A stretch of DNA of 64,000 nucleotides, taken from assembly GCF_037392515.1 (NCBI RefSeq), contig NC_090288.1, forward strand, positions 56,219,673-56,283,672, given 5' to 3'. The notes under the pieces are model-generated. The model was not told the origin of the DNA and searched no databases. It saw only the letters and a list, made by a program, of their open reading frames with translations. This stretch comes from Haliotis asinina (Eukaryota > Mollusca > Gastropoda > Lepetellida > Haliotidae). This document shows, in pieces, positions 1-11,805 of the stretch (position 1 is the stretch's first letter; each line of letters opens with the position of its first letter). The translations under genes and the position numbers were made by a program.

Positions 1-3000
1 TGTCCGTAGGGGAAAGCCTGTTGCGTTGTATGCTTTCCATATCGAAAGTGAACAGCTTTTTGAGAATTTGTCTCTGACTGAGACGTCGGACCAAGCTATT
101 GTTGTTACCGTCCGGATTGTCCAGACCATCGGATACAGACAGATTCTTAGGACTTCTGTCCAACCTGTCATATCCACACGACGGTTGGTCAGTTTTTTCC
201 AGTGTTTTCTCTTCAGTATCCAAACCCCTGTTCTCCCTGTTCAGTCTCTCCAGTTCCTTGAAACTCAAATGGTCATATATACATGGCGCAGGTTTAGACT
301 CCTCTTTGGAAGTGTCAGAATTTTGTCTCGATCTTGACCATTCTTTGCCATCAAGAGTTTCATATATGACCTCTTTCGCAGCGGCCGGGGTTCGGTAGGG
401 CTTCACGTCTTGAACCTCGGCATAGATGTTGTCTGCGTTGTCGTTCTGCGACATTGCATACGACGACGTCTTACATAAGCAGAAGCAGCAGGACGAGCCC
501 TGTGATAAATGTAAATACTTTTGTTTAGTTATTAGACATAGAAAAAATGATCAGTCATTACGGAAACGAGGCATAATTTCTTGTTTTAAGACGATGTATT
601 TCACATGAACACCGCAATCGATGATCTAAGTACATAGCACATCTAGCTTTATTAATCCTGCCTGCCATGGACATTTACATATAGCACATCTAACTTTATT
701 AATCCTGCCTGCCATGGACATTTACATATAGCACATCTAGCTTTATTAATCCTGCCTGCCATGGACATTTATATATAGCACATCTAGCTTTATTAATCCT
801 GCCTGCCATGGACATTTACATATAGCACATCTAGCTTTATTAATCCTGCCTGCCATGGACATTTACATATAGCACATCTAGCTTTATTAATCCTGCCTGC
901 CATGGACATTTACACATAGCACATCTAGCTTTATTAATCCTGCCTGCCATGGACATTTACATATAGCACATCTAGCTTTATTAATCCTGCCTGCCATGGA
1001 CATTTACATATAGCACATCTAGCTTTATCAATCCTGCCTGCCATGGACATTTACACATAGCACATCTAGCTTTATTAATCCTGCCTGCCATGGACATTTA
1101 CATATAGCACATCTAGCTTTATTAATCCTGCCTGCCATGGACATTTACATATAGCACATCTAGCTTTATTAATCCTGCCTGCCATGGACATTTACATATA
1201 GCACATCTAGCTTTATTAATCCTGCCTGCCATGGACATTTACATATAGCACATCTAGCTTTATTATTCCTGCCTGCCATGGACATTTACATATAGCACAT
1301 CTAGCTTTATTAATCCTGCCTGCCATGGACATTTACACATAGCACATCTAGCTTTATTAATCCTACCTGCCATGGACATTTACATATAGCACATCTAGCT
1401 TTATTAATCCTGCCTGCCATGGACATTTACACATAGCACATCTAGCTTTATTAATCCTGCCTGCCATGGACATTTACATATAGCACATGATCATTAACAT
1501 TTTCACTTAACTACTTTGCTAATCTACCTTAACGATTAATAGCATGCCAAAATACCATATTTGAATCTCCGAGACTAAATTCACTTGAAAGGAAGTACAA
1601 TTTGTCGGCACACCACAACCTACTTTAGGTTCGATCTCAGAGTATATGTCGACGTCAACGAGTGACTTCTCAGTGTTCTCAGGGTTGTCTCCCTTGATAT
1701 CTGAAACTTTACCATTCCTCCTAAAAGAGAATAGACAGAAATTATTGATAATTATTGTCACATATCGCAGCCTGTGTATCGTTAATCTAAGAAAATAGTA
1801 GACGATTTATTTATTCATAATAACAGATAATTCTACATGCAAGACATTTTATGCTTGGAATTGTCAGCTGTATTCAGTTCCACATTGCAGTATAACTTAC
1901 TTATTCCTAGATCGTTTTCGTTTGAGTATGGCGGCTACAAGTACTGCTATTAGGACGCAAGATGTGATGAGGCATCCCACAATAATAACTGTCGTCATGG
2001 TAACCTGCGGAACCTTCCTGGACTGGCTTGGTTGCATGTCTGTAAAAAAGGTTCAGTAATATTGATAAGTCATCATATTTTCTCTTCTCCTCATTACTTC
2101 AGGATAGTGATGAGGTAGACTAAGCCATTGCTAGAAGTGGACATATCATATTTCACCCACGTGGGGAATCGAACCCGAGCCTTAGGCGTGACGAACGAAC
2201 ACCTTAACCACGAGGCTACTCCACCGACCCATACCAGTGAACACGTTTGTCTTCGTTCATTTGATATGTGATGGCACCTGTGCGGAGTAGCGCTGTTTCA
2301 ACAGATGAAGTTTTCACAATGAAGTTAATTAAAGCCCAACACATTTGTTTTAACCTACAATCCGCTTTACTTACCATATTTATTTGGGTTGAATGGAAGA
2401 AGCGGGATAACCGGGGTTGTCATATCGTTTTTGCCTGAAACAGAGAACACCAGCTGTTTACCAACAATCCTCTGTGACATATTGCCACGTATTGTAATAA
2501 TGCAAGGACCAAAATAATTACTTGTTTGCTGTTTTACGCCACACAGAGCTAAAATTCAGCAATATGACGGCGGTCTGTAACTAATCGAGCCTGGACCAGA
2601 GGATTCAGTGATCAACAACATGAGTATCGATTTACGCAATACGATGGCATGTGTCAACCAAGTTAGCGAACCTGACCACCCGACCCCGTGTGTCGTCCCT
2701 TCCGATAGGCAGGTGTTACTGAAGAGCAGTTCTAACCAAAGAATTGAGGGGATAACAGATAAAAGAGGAAATACGTATGACATATTTACCGGTAAAAGTT
2801 TGCATTACATTTAACTAACAAAGCACCTGGTACATGCACAAAACTGACGCATGTACACAGCTTGACATGCTTGCAATGGGTGGATGTACAATAGATATGA
2901 ACCCATCTGTTGATAACCTATGTGTATCCAGAATTCAGCATGTCATTGAGTAGTGTACACCCATATGGATAGATGGTGAATATTTAACATGTGTACATCC

Positions 3001-3205
3001 AGATATATTGATACGTCTTTCTAATGAGAAGTGTACATTTCTCGACGTGACATGCCTAACACCGTTTCTGACCTGATATGAAGTCGTCCAATTAAACTTC
3101 AGTTCATCAAATACTGCTCACCTTCAACGTGGGTCCGAACCAGGTCCGGCGGTGATCGGTGGGTATTCCCCGTTTGAGGACGTCTGATTATCCTGCCGTC
3201 GGCAC
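1..3205 (-). CDS. Single-pass membrane receptor-like protein with tyrosine-motif tail (partial, runs off left edge)
   Basis: I do not recognise the family. Exons in gene order are 3122..3205 (tentative), 2375..2434, 1901..2039, 1624..1720 and 1..469 or 1..499. Phases chain without conflict (1-1, 1-1, 1-2, 2-0, 0-open), and introns begin GT and end AG. The 2375 exon is a short Pro/Thr stalk. The 1901 exon holds a hydrophobic segment (MTTVIIVGCLITSCVLIAVL and on) followed by the stop-transfer stretch KRKRSRN. The 1624 exon contains DIYSEI. The tail exon carries NIYAEV, VIYETL, CIYDHL and GYDRL and stays open to base 1. Two in-frame acceptors 30 bases apart could start the tail exon; the one at 469 has the better pyrimidine tract. 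Seen: the TM segment and YxxL/V/I motifs. Inferred: a cell-surface signalling or endocytic receptor. The signal peptide and most of the ectodomain were not found. The gene at 16.85 kb is its likely paralogue. Confidence 0.6.
632..1488. repeat. 47-bp minisatellite, 18 copies
   Basis: A unit containing CTGCCTGCCATGGACATTTA repeats at an exact 47-base spacing; the CCATGG core falls at 665, 712 and so on to 1464. Copies differ at only a few positions. The array lies in the intron between the tail exon and the 1624..1720 exon of the minus-strand receptor gene. Confidence 0.97.
2150..2232 (-). mobile_element. SINE-A fragment (tRNA-like head)
   Basis: The minus strand shows the B-box-like GGTTCGATTCCCC and the A-box region of the common tRNA-derived SINE of this window (called SINE-A here). 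The tail half is missing. It lies in an intron of the left-edge receptor gene. Confidence 0.7.
2526..2738 (-). mobile_element. SINE-B copy
   Basis: Matches the second common SINE (SINE-B): tail GCGGCGTTAAAC type, then the GACCAGA..CCAGTGATCAACA core and the head that reads AGGCGACTAACGGGATCGGG in good copies. The head is diverged here. It is intronic in the left-edge receptor gene. Confidence 0.8.
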
Positions 3206-4019
3206 CTATGGACAACCAGGTAAACATCTTTTCATTGATCAGTGAAATCTCCCTCAATCATCTTCCACATTAAAGGATGATGATTATGCAAAAGTGTAGA
3301 AGTGTAGAGACAAAAGATAGCTGTACAGGCTGACAGAAAAAAACTGAATTCCTGTCTCGAGGGCTTCATTCGGTAAGCTAACAAAGACGAACGGTTCATC
3401 ATCATGGTGTCACACATCTGACGCGGGGATACCTTGTGCTTAAGTAAGCTCATTTAATAAGGTCCTTTGTCAATGAGGTTAGACTATTGAGCTTATTTCC
3501 TTATAGGGCCTCGGCTGACGCCTGTTGAATACCGGGACGTGAGATATAGCGGACGCTGGGCGCTTATCGCGGGGAAGTTTCTTTACAGAGGATGTTCGTT
3601 AGGAGAGGGTGAAGCCCGACAGCTATTTACAAGGACAGAATCACGCAATGTGAGAATTGTGAAATGTTGCCGTAACGATCGAGTCGCCATGACTGCCACC
3701 TCTGCACGGACGGTCATGACACTGGCGATTGTGGGCGAAAATAGATCTATACAAGCTGCCACAGCACATATCGACTCGTTTACATATTATTTTTACACAA
3801 TGTTTAAAACGTTGCACGCGAACTATCACACAGTTAGAAAACTGGGCGACTGCTAACAAGCATTTGATATACAGGTCATATCCGTCCTGCTAAGACTGTG
3901 TAATGTACAAGTGTTATCCCAAATTATCAAATTATCAGCTTTTCGATATCGTTCGCGTTCCACTCTGTTAACTTTATAAAATATGTAAAATACATATCCT
4001 CTTCCTTCGAGGGTAATAC
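3206..4019. other. No gene recognised
   Basis: Open frames of 72-105 codons occur on both strands over 3232..3859. They overlap one another and lack homology I can recognise or paired splice sites in phase. The upstream exons of the left-edge receptor gene may lie here or further right. Confidence 0.4.
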
Positions 4020-4510
4020 GTAGTGTGTCATTACGTCAATGTGTCAATGATCACAGTGTCATTACATCAATATGTCAATCACCAAAGTGTAATTACGCCA
4101 ATGTGTCTGTGATAAAACAAATCATTACGTCTATGTGTCAATGATTAAATGCGTCATTACGTCTATGTGTCAATGATTAAATATGTCATACATATGTCAG
4201 TGATATAATGGGTTAATATGCCAATATGTCAATGATATAATGTGTCATTACGCTAATGTGTCAATGATTAAAAGTGTCATTACACGTCAATGTGTCAATA
4301 ATATAATGTGTCGTTGCGTCAATGTTTCAATGATTACACGTCTCATTACGTCAGTTGTTGATAATATAATGATTAAATGTGTCACTACGTCAATGTGTCA
4401 GAGACTAAATGTGCCATTACGCCAATGATTAGATTATTATTACGTTAATGTGTCAATGATATAATGTGTCAGTACGTCAATTTGTCAATGATTAAACGTG
4501 TCATTAAAGC
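4020..4510. repeat. Degenerate tandem repeat of a GTGTCATTACGTCAATG motif
   Basis: The phrases GTGTCATTACGTCAATGTG and TCAATGATTAAA alternate many times with a period in the low-to-mid thirties and many substitutions. The array is old, as no two units are identical over long stretches. Confidence 0.85.
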
Positions 4511-7038
4511 TGAAGTGTACTGTTTGCCCACAGACACGCCTTCCTGAACCATGGCAGTCCAGCAGTCTAACCCAACACTTACAGCCTGACATACTCCATA
4601 CTGTACAGCCTTGTACTTAGACAATAAGGAAAAAACATCGATGAAATGACATCCGCCTATTCAGCACATACAGGAAAATACTGGAGTTGTTCAGACCCTT
4701 GGCTATTGAAACAGAAAATCAGGAGACGTGACAAACGATTGCACAAATTGTTCAACGCGACATTTCAGAAGGAATAGCAATTGCTGAGTCGTACGGTGAC
4801 ACAACGTCTTCAATGAACACAATCCTTACTTATCTGGCTAATACTGTCTCAGCCTTTACGTCCCGTATTAAGCACAAAAGCTAATCGCTCAGTCATCACT
4901 GCAGCTGTGCCTTCATTCAAACGATATGACGGTTTGGCTAAGTATTCATGATTACTGAAAAGGTTCAGTTATGCACCGTTCTACTAATATTCCAGCAATA
5001 TCACGATTCCAAACACGTGACAAGAGGATTTCATTTTATAAATATCTAAGAAACATGTTGCTACCTCTCAATTCTCTCCCTGGAAGAAGAGTGAGTGACT
5101 TTCATTTTACGCCGCTGTTGGTAATATTTCAGCTGTGTATTAAATGGAAGTACTCGAAGCGGTGCCTTCGGTTTAAGTCCATGACTTTAACCACTAGCCC
5201 ACTGTGTATACCTTTTAAAACATGGTTCCTTCGTGTTTTCAATCTAGATATCGATGCTATTGCTTCTTTACAAGACTAATGTTCCCATTACGCTGTTATA
5301 AGTGTTTTACGATTTGTCTTCGTGTTTCTGTGGGCAAAAGTGATTTTGCACTAGGTGATAAATTGGACGGTCAACTCCAAGAATTATACGTTGTTACGAA
5401 AACTGCTTCGTCGAGTGAATGTAACGTCAACGCCAGAAAATAACCAGTCTCGATTTTCTGCCGAATCAGATTCAACTGGACCGATCGAGAAGACCATATA
5501 CCGGCGAAACTTCTTGATAACAGCGTAAACAACAACAATCCCCCACCCTAGAAGATCACTTAATGAATATAAACAACAAACACAACAACAGATAAAAACA
5601 ACAAAAACTGACACAATGCATATGAAAAGGCAGTGCATTGACAATGCACAAATCAAGACGCTAGAAACAGAAACTGTTGACAGCTTTGATAGACAGCTGT
5701 GCCATGTTACAAGTTACACTATAGTATATCATTATCTTAACAATAGCCATATTTTGATGTACATCCTCATTCTACATTATAGTCACAAACAATGCCCGGG
5801 GGTAATCATGTCGTATTGTGCACGTGAAGCCAGGTGAATTGACTGACAGTCACTTAAAAAACCCAGGACATAATGGGGGAAGCTTATATGATAACGATTA
5901 TGATAATGAAAACGATGATGAAGGTGATGGGAAGAACAGACATTAATATTATTGGAATTTATTGGTCTTTCGTCGGGATTTCAAGACTATTCGGGAAAGG
6001 CGTATACATTAACTTCATTCACTTTGTGCTTAAAACTCATTCTATATCTCTGATTACTCACACAGACACACTGAAACCCCAACCACATACACGCACGCTA
6101 CTTCATCATTACTTCATCATTACTTCATCATCTCATCTGGCCCACACCTTAACATCTACCTATGTTCACTCGATGCAGCCACCTAAGAAAAATGTCACCT
6201 CACTTAATAAATTTCTGTCTAAATTCCATTCACCTTACCTCTAAACCATAAACCACGTTCCTTGTAGCGGAACACGCCTCACCCCTCCTGTGCAGCACAT
6301 AGGATCTCATGCGAGAACACACCACAGGGTAGGAAGATGTACAACAGCCATGTCACAGACGTTCCTGCCTTCCATACACTAATATTGTTTGTTCCAAGGC
6401 ATTCATTACATTAGTTCATCAGTACTTGGATGAAATAACGAAAGGGACACGATTCAACTCAAAATACATTTTTTCAACCGTACATGCATATGTAAACGTA
6501 TACACTCTTCAGACAAAGTATTAGAACGAACTGTCAAGAAATATCAAGATGCCATACCTGTGAGAGATAGAAGGAATCTTGACACGAAGAGATACCAGTC
6601 CTATATTAATCTTGTCCACTAGCTGAGTGCACATCTTGAAGATTTGACCCAACATTCATCGTACACACAATGCCATAATCAAACAAACAGGATATCTGTG
6701 TGTCATAAGTGAACCGCTCAACCGCTTAGGTTGAACGTCTGTCAGGCACCATATGGCTTGGTTGGGCTGTACGTACGTGACCTCTCCTTGTAACGGTTTC
6801 TAGAATCACATCAGATGTGTCCTTTTGGATGCTTAAGGTCGAGCATCCAGTTCCGGCCTAAGGGATAAATGTGCATTTGTATTGTGTACCAAGTCACGAA
6901 GAATGATTTCATCAGTATTATAAATACCGTATCTTAAATGGGTCACGTTATTGCTATTTGTAATACAGCAAACACACACACGTGCATGCGTGCATTTATT
7001 CATGGTATCTGTCCGTGCGTGCAGATGTTTGTGATGGG
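4511..7038. other. Intergenic; one old SINE-A relic only
   Basis: No gene supported. A degenerate SINE-A (tail GTGACTTTCATTTTACGCCG, head near CTTTAACCACTAG) spans about 5093..5206 on the minus strand. The open frames at 4971..6244 are AT-rich, overlap on both strands and look like chance. Confidence 0.5.
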
Positions 7039-7204
7039 AGTTGCGTGTGTGTCTGTGTGAGTTGGGTTTGTGTGAAGTGTGTGTCTGTGTGATTGCAGTT
7101 TGTATGTGTGTCTGTGTGATTGCAGTTTGTATGTGTGTCTGTGTGTGGATGGAGTTCGCGTGGCTGTGTGATTGGAGTTTGCGTATGTGGCTGTGATTAA
7201 GTTT
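7039..7204. repeat. GT-rich tandem array, left part
   Basis: Repeats of GTGTGTCTGTGTGATTGCAG and TTTGTAT variants with a period near 27. A very similar array resumes at about 7520, with a MITE fragment between them. Confidence 0.85.
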
Positions 7205-7517
7205 GCGCTTCTCAAATTATCCAACCGATTACACTTGGCAACACATACGATGCATAGGTTCTCAGAGATACGTAGAGGTAGTTCTTGCATATACACTTTT
7301 TTAAAGATTCAGATCTGACAGCTTTTCTGTATGATCAGCTTTTCTGTATGATTTTCTTCGCAGCTGCGATCGGTATCTTTGTTGACACTGCTGGCAAGCT
7401 CGTTGTAATGACTGTTTAGATGATTGGGTGCTTTGAGAATGCAGAGCCAGCAAAGGGAGGTAATAAAATTATCGTAAATGCATCAAGGGAAAAGTAGAGA
7501 CTTATTGGAATGTATAC
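7205..7517 (-). mobile_element. Truncated, diverged copy of the 36.85-kb MITE
   Basis: Aligned by eye to the reverse complement of the interior and right end of the element at 36850..37357. Shared phrases include AGGTTCTC, TTCTTGCATAT, TCTTTGTTGACACT, GGCAAGCTCG, GAGCCAGCAAAGGGAGGTAA and ACGTATACCCTGG-like ends. The other terminal repeat is missing, replaced by the GT-rich array. It is clearly older than the intact copy. Confidence 0.75.
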
Positions 7518-7519
7518 CC

Positions 7520-7680
7520 TGGATTGTGTGTGTGACGTGTTTTGTGAGTGTGATGGGGTTTGTTTGTGTGTCTGTGTGTGATTGGAGTTTGCATGTATGT
7601 CTGTGGGAAGGAGTTGTTGGGGTATGTGTGACGTGTGTGCGTGTGATGTCTGGTATGTATGTGTACATGTGTGTTTTATC
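7520..7680. repeat. GT-rich tandem array, right part
   Basis: Same GTGTGTCTGTGTG and GATTGGAGTTTGCATGTATG phrases as the array ending at 7204. The open frames on both strands through this array are by-products of its low complexity. Confidence 0.8.
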
Positions 7681-8612
7681 ACAGTTATCAATAAAGTGAC
7701 CATTCTGAGATAAGTTGTATGTGTATTTATGTACATCCAACTCTCTTCTATTTCGGAAAATACTATATATTAATTGTAGAATAGTCAAATTTATTTACAA
7801 TTTATAAACATCCATTACAATTATTACCAACGTCGCCCATTCATTTTTCGATAATTTCTGATTTATTACACACACACGTTTCATATTTATAGAATGATGT
7901 GAAACCTAAATATCTATATATCTGCTGAATACTTGAGTAACCTGAGTTCCAGTATGTATGAGATAGGTATGCGGATTACGAAACACTGTATCAAGAAAGT
8001 GGAGAAGGAAGACGAGAGTGCCTACATTTCCAGTCTTGTCCTCAACAACGGATGCACATTTCCAGTGTGTTTGGTACCGTCTGCATTTTTTAGGATGATT
8101 TGTCGAACAATAGGTGGTCCTGTTAAACATATGAAGCTTACTGAAGATATACTGAAGTGAGGTGTAAAAAGCGTTTTGGATCTGTAACCGAACACATATA
8201 CAATTCACACCTTGCTGAGGATCAAATCTTGGGTTCTACAGAAAATTATATTTATGACGTGGGATTCCAGCATGGGTCTGAGTTTTCAGTATGTCACTGC
8301 ATCTTGTGGATCCTATACCTACTTTTGACATGTATTGTTGATCTGTCAATGACTCGTTCCATGATTTGCAAAAAGGTTGAATGGTGCTATGAAAACTATT
8401 ATTATTAACTATTGTGTATTAGGTGCATAAGGTTAGAATAAAGGGTCTGTTTTGGTTAAAGACGGGTCACCACATTATTATTTATCCAGTTTTAAATGGA
8501 TACAATTACAAATTATACATCTACGTTTAAGTGAAGTTGTGAATTTTTGTGAATCTTATCAAAGTGTGAAAAGTATATTCAATCTCTATACATATCAACG
8601 TTACGCAAAGCA
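7681..8612. other. No feature recognised
   Basis: AT-rich sequence with short overlapping open frames on both strands; no splice-consistent exon, repeat or RNA gene seen. Confidence 0.4.
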
Positions 8613-9048
8613 ACCATCTCCCCTCACCACAACGACTGAAACTATCGCCCTCCCACTCACCACAATAGCTACCACCGCCACATCACAACCACGGCTACTA
8701 CATGACCAGCATGGCTACTGTCGTCACCATGACTACCACTACCGCCACCAAAACTTCTGCTTTCATGCCCACTACCGTGACTACAACCACCACTGCACAC
8801 TCGCCATCACTGTCCACTGCTAATTACTATGACTGTCTTTTTAAACCTGTTTCTAAGATAGAAATGCCCCTATGTACTAAACCACCAACACGACTACCAC
8901 CACAGTTGCTACAACGACTACTACCATTGCACCACCAACACGACTACAACTTCCACACGACTACCTCTACCATCAGTACAGGCCGCCAATGTCCTTCCCT
9001 TCACTCGCCACCATGACTACCACTAACACAACGACTACCACTACCAAA
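8613..9048. repeat. ACC/ACN-rich low-complexity sequence
   Basis: Degenerate ACC, CAC and ACA triplets give Thr/His/Pro-rich frames on the plus strand. It grades into the 107-bp array. I treat it as low-complexity DNA rather than a mucin exon because the frame is interrupted and no splice context was found. Confidence 0.6.
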
Positions 9049-10070
9049 CCACCTAGAAAGATCCACCTTGACTACACATCTACCACAACCACCTCGACTA
9101 CACAGCTACCACAACCACTACGACTACACAGCTACCACAACCACGACTACACAGCTACCACAACCACCTCGACTACCACAACCACCACGACTACCTCTAC
9201 CAAACCACCTAGAAAGAACCACCTCGACTACACAGCCACCACAACCACCACGACTACACAGCTACCACAACCACCACGACTACACAGCTACCACAACCAC
9301 TACGACTACACAGCTACCACAACCACGACTACACAGCTACCACAACCACCTCGACTACCACAACCACCACGACTACCTCTACCAAACCACCTAGAAAGAA
9401 CCACCTCGACTACACAGCTACCACAACCACCACGACTACACAGCTACCACAACCACCACGACTACCACAACCACCACGACTACCTCTACCAAACCACCTA
9501 GAAAGAACCACCTCGACTACACAGCTACCACAACCACCACGACTACACAGCTACCACAACCACCACGACTACCACAACCACCACGACTACCTCTACCAAA
9601 CCACCTAGAAAGAACCACCTTGACTACACAGCTACCACAACCACCACGACTACACAGCTACCACAACCACCTCGACTACCACAACCACCACGACTACCTC
9701 TACCAAACCACCTAGAAAGAACCACCTTGACTACACAGCTACCACAACCACCACGACTACACAGCTACCACAACCACCACGACTACCACAACCACCACGA
9801 CTACCTCTACCAAACCACCTAGAAAGAACCACCTCGACTACACAGCTACCACAACCACCACGACTACACAGCTACCACAACCACCACGACTACCACAACC
9901 ACCACGACTACCTCTACCAAACCACCTAGAAAGAACCACCTTGACTACACAGCTACCACAACCACCACGACTACACAGCTACCACAACCACCTCGACTAC
10001 CACAACCACCACGACTACCTCTACCAAACCACCTAGAAAGAACCACCTTGACTACACAGCTACCAAACCA
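9049..10070. repeat. 107-bp minisatellite with CCACCTAGAAAG core
   Basis: The core CCACCTAGAAAG ends at 9060, 9216, 9398, 9505, 9612, 9719, 9826, 9933 and 10040. The last seven ends are exactly 107 bases apart; the first two intervals are 156 and 182. Since 107 is not a multiple of three, the reading frame shifts with each unit, and one frame in three meets TAG in the core. The Thr/Pro-rich frames of up to 170 codons are therefore unlikely to be a gene. Confidence 0.93.
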
Positions 10071-10230
10071 ACTAGAGACAACCATCTCGACTACCACCAC
10101 CACCTACCCTTCGCGACACTACGACTACAGCCAGTACAACCACCAAGACTACTACTATCAAACCACCAACCCCATTCACCACCGCGACTACCACCACATC
10201 ACCCCAACACCATCATTTATCAACAGGTAG

Positions 10231-10626
10231 GCATTTCACAAGGTCAGCTAAATGAAGACTAGTTTCATCCCGGACCTAGACGGGATCTTTCTAGAGTAAC
10301 AAACAGGACAGACTCAAGTGTCAGTCTCCTGTGGAGTCCAAGATCAACATCTCAGTCACGTGACGACAAACCCAGCCATTGATTTTCTTCCTCAGGGGCT
10401 ACATATTTGTTTAGAAGAAGCAAAGGGTTTTTTACTCTTGTTTGTCGTCCTGATCCTCCGGCCCGTTCCCGCAAATAGCACCTGTGTCTTCTGAAGATAC
10501 TTAGAACCGTACGTTAATCCTTGTGGGTACCCAAAGGATGACATCTTACAGGCACAAACCGTTGGGGTGTGGCGAAGGACTCACACTCATTCAGACCCAA
10601 GAGATAAGTGTTGAATGTAATCGTTG
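10231..10626. other. No feature recognised
   Basis: Unique-looking sequence between the 107-bp array and a SINE pair. No open frame or repeat was supported. Confidence 0.4.
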
Positions 10627-10739
10627 GCGAGCCAACGGAATCGAGTGGTCAGACTCGTTGACCTGTTTGACACACGTCATCTGTTCTCAGTAAGGGTCAC
10701 TGGACTGTCTGGTCCAAACCCGAATAAGTTGGTTAGGTG
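10627..10739 (+). mobile_element. SINE-B, head part
   Basis: Carries the head phrase ACGGAATCGAGTGGTCAGAC and the GTCTGGTCCAAACCCGAATA part of the core. It ends where an oppositely oriented SINE-B begins. Confidence 0.7.
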
Positions 10740-10935
10740 GTTGGTGGTAATTACTCTGCAGTATTCCAGCTACATATATAGCGGTCAATAACCGAGTCTG
10801 GACCAGACTATCCAATGATTAGCATCATGAGCATCGATCTACACAACTGGTATATGATGACAAGTCATCGGGCCGGACCACCGGATCCAGTGAGTCGCCT
10901 CTGAAAACCAACTGTCACCTGGATCTTCACGGGTA
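10740..10935 (-). mobile_element. SINE-B copy, inverted to its neighbour
   Basis: Tail GCAGTATTCCAGCTACATAT, core CTGGACCAGACTATCCAATG, head GATCTTCACGGG. Together with the preceding copy it makes an inverted SINE pair. Confidence 0.8.
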
Positions 10936-11089
10936 GACGGAACGAGCGTTATCATGTCCTTAACGTTACCCGCATGAGTACATACGTCATACATCTGGAA
11001 TATTGTTGCTTGGAGCTTTATATAAGGAAACAAACAATTAGATCAGTATACCCCTTCTCATAATTACGGTGTCTAGCTCAGGAATTCAA

Positions 11090-11225
11090 ACTCAGCAATA
11101 TCCACCCATATGACGGCGGTCTGTAAATCCAGTGATTGATGTCATGAACATTGCCCACGCAGTTGGCATACAATGACATACATCAGTCGTGTCATCGGCC
11201 TGACAACTTGTTGGTCTCTTCTCAT
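11090..11225 (-). mobile_element. SINE-B fragment with internal loss
   Basis: Shows TATGACGGCGGTCTGTAAAT joined directly to CCAGTGATTGATGTCATGAA, so the piece holding the CTGGACCAGAC motif is missing. Diverged. Confidence 0.65.
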
Positions 11226-11734
11226 TATGTACCACAGATATAGGCCGAATGGGGACGTAGGTTATCCCATAATCCCTCGATATACAACCTACATGTTACA
11301 ACTTGTAACAGCTGATGTTACAACCCTTGTTACAACCGATATTACAACCTGTTACAATAAAGTCCAGTGCGTGCTACTGTCAACTCACCCGAGTACAGAC
11401 AAGGTCTTCGTGTTGACATACTGGTCAGTACGTGGTGACAGCTCATGCGGGAATAGACATGTGAATACAGTACACAGCCTCTGATCTCGAGTACATTCAG
11501 ACAAGAAGGGGGACAGGAAGAACAATCGGATGTTAACTACAGCCAAACCCCAAAGCTCTCACAATTGAGATAGGACAGCCTTCGTGGGCAAGAAGATTGA
11601 GCGTTAGCCCGGATATCGAAAGGTGAGTATTTCGAACCTCGGTCGCATTGAGCCAAAAGATGTTAAAGGGTGGCACTTGTTGCTGCCTTGCCTAGTTTTC
11701 GGATTCATGGGGGAGTTGGTCAGCTTCGCGTGTG

Positions 11735-11805
11735 TAAGTATGGTTTTACGCCGCTTTCTAGCAATATTCCAGCAATGTCACGACGAGGAACTCCAGAAAT
11801 GGTAT
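11735..11805 (-). mobile_element. SINE-A tail fragment
   Basis: GGTTTTACGCCGCTTTCTAG followed by AATATTCCAGCAATGTCACG and the CCAGAAATGG phrase; the tRNA-like head is absent. Confidence 0.75.

Noticed and set aside
3122-3205. Homology between this 84-base exon and the 84-base exon 2 of gene A
   Set aside because: Same length and phase, but the peptides do not align; the match in size is taken as coincidence.
8989-9501. 170-codon Thr/Pro/His-rich plus-strand frame, mucin-like
   Set aside because: Lies in the 107-base minisatellite; the frame shifts each unit and no splice context supports it.
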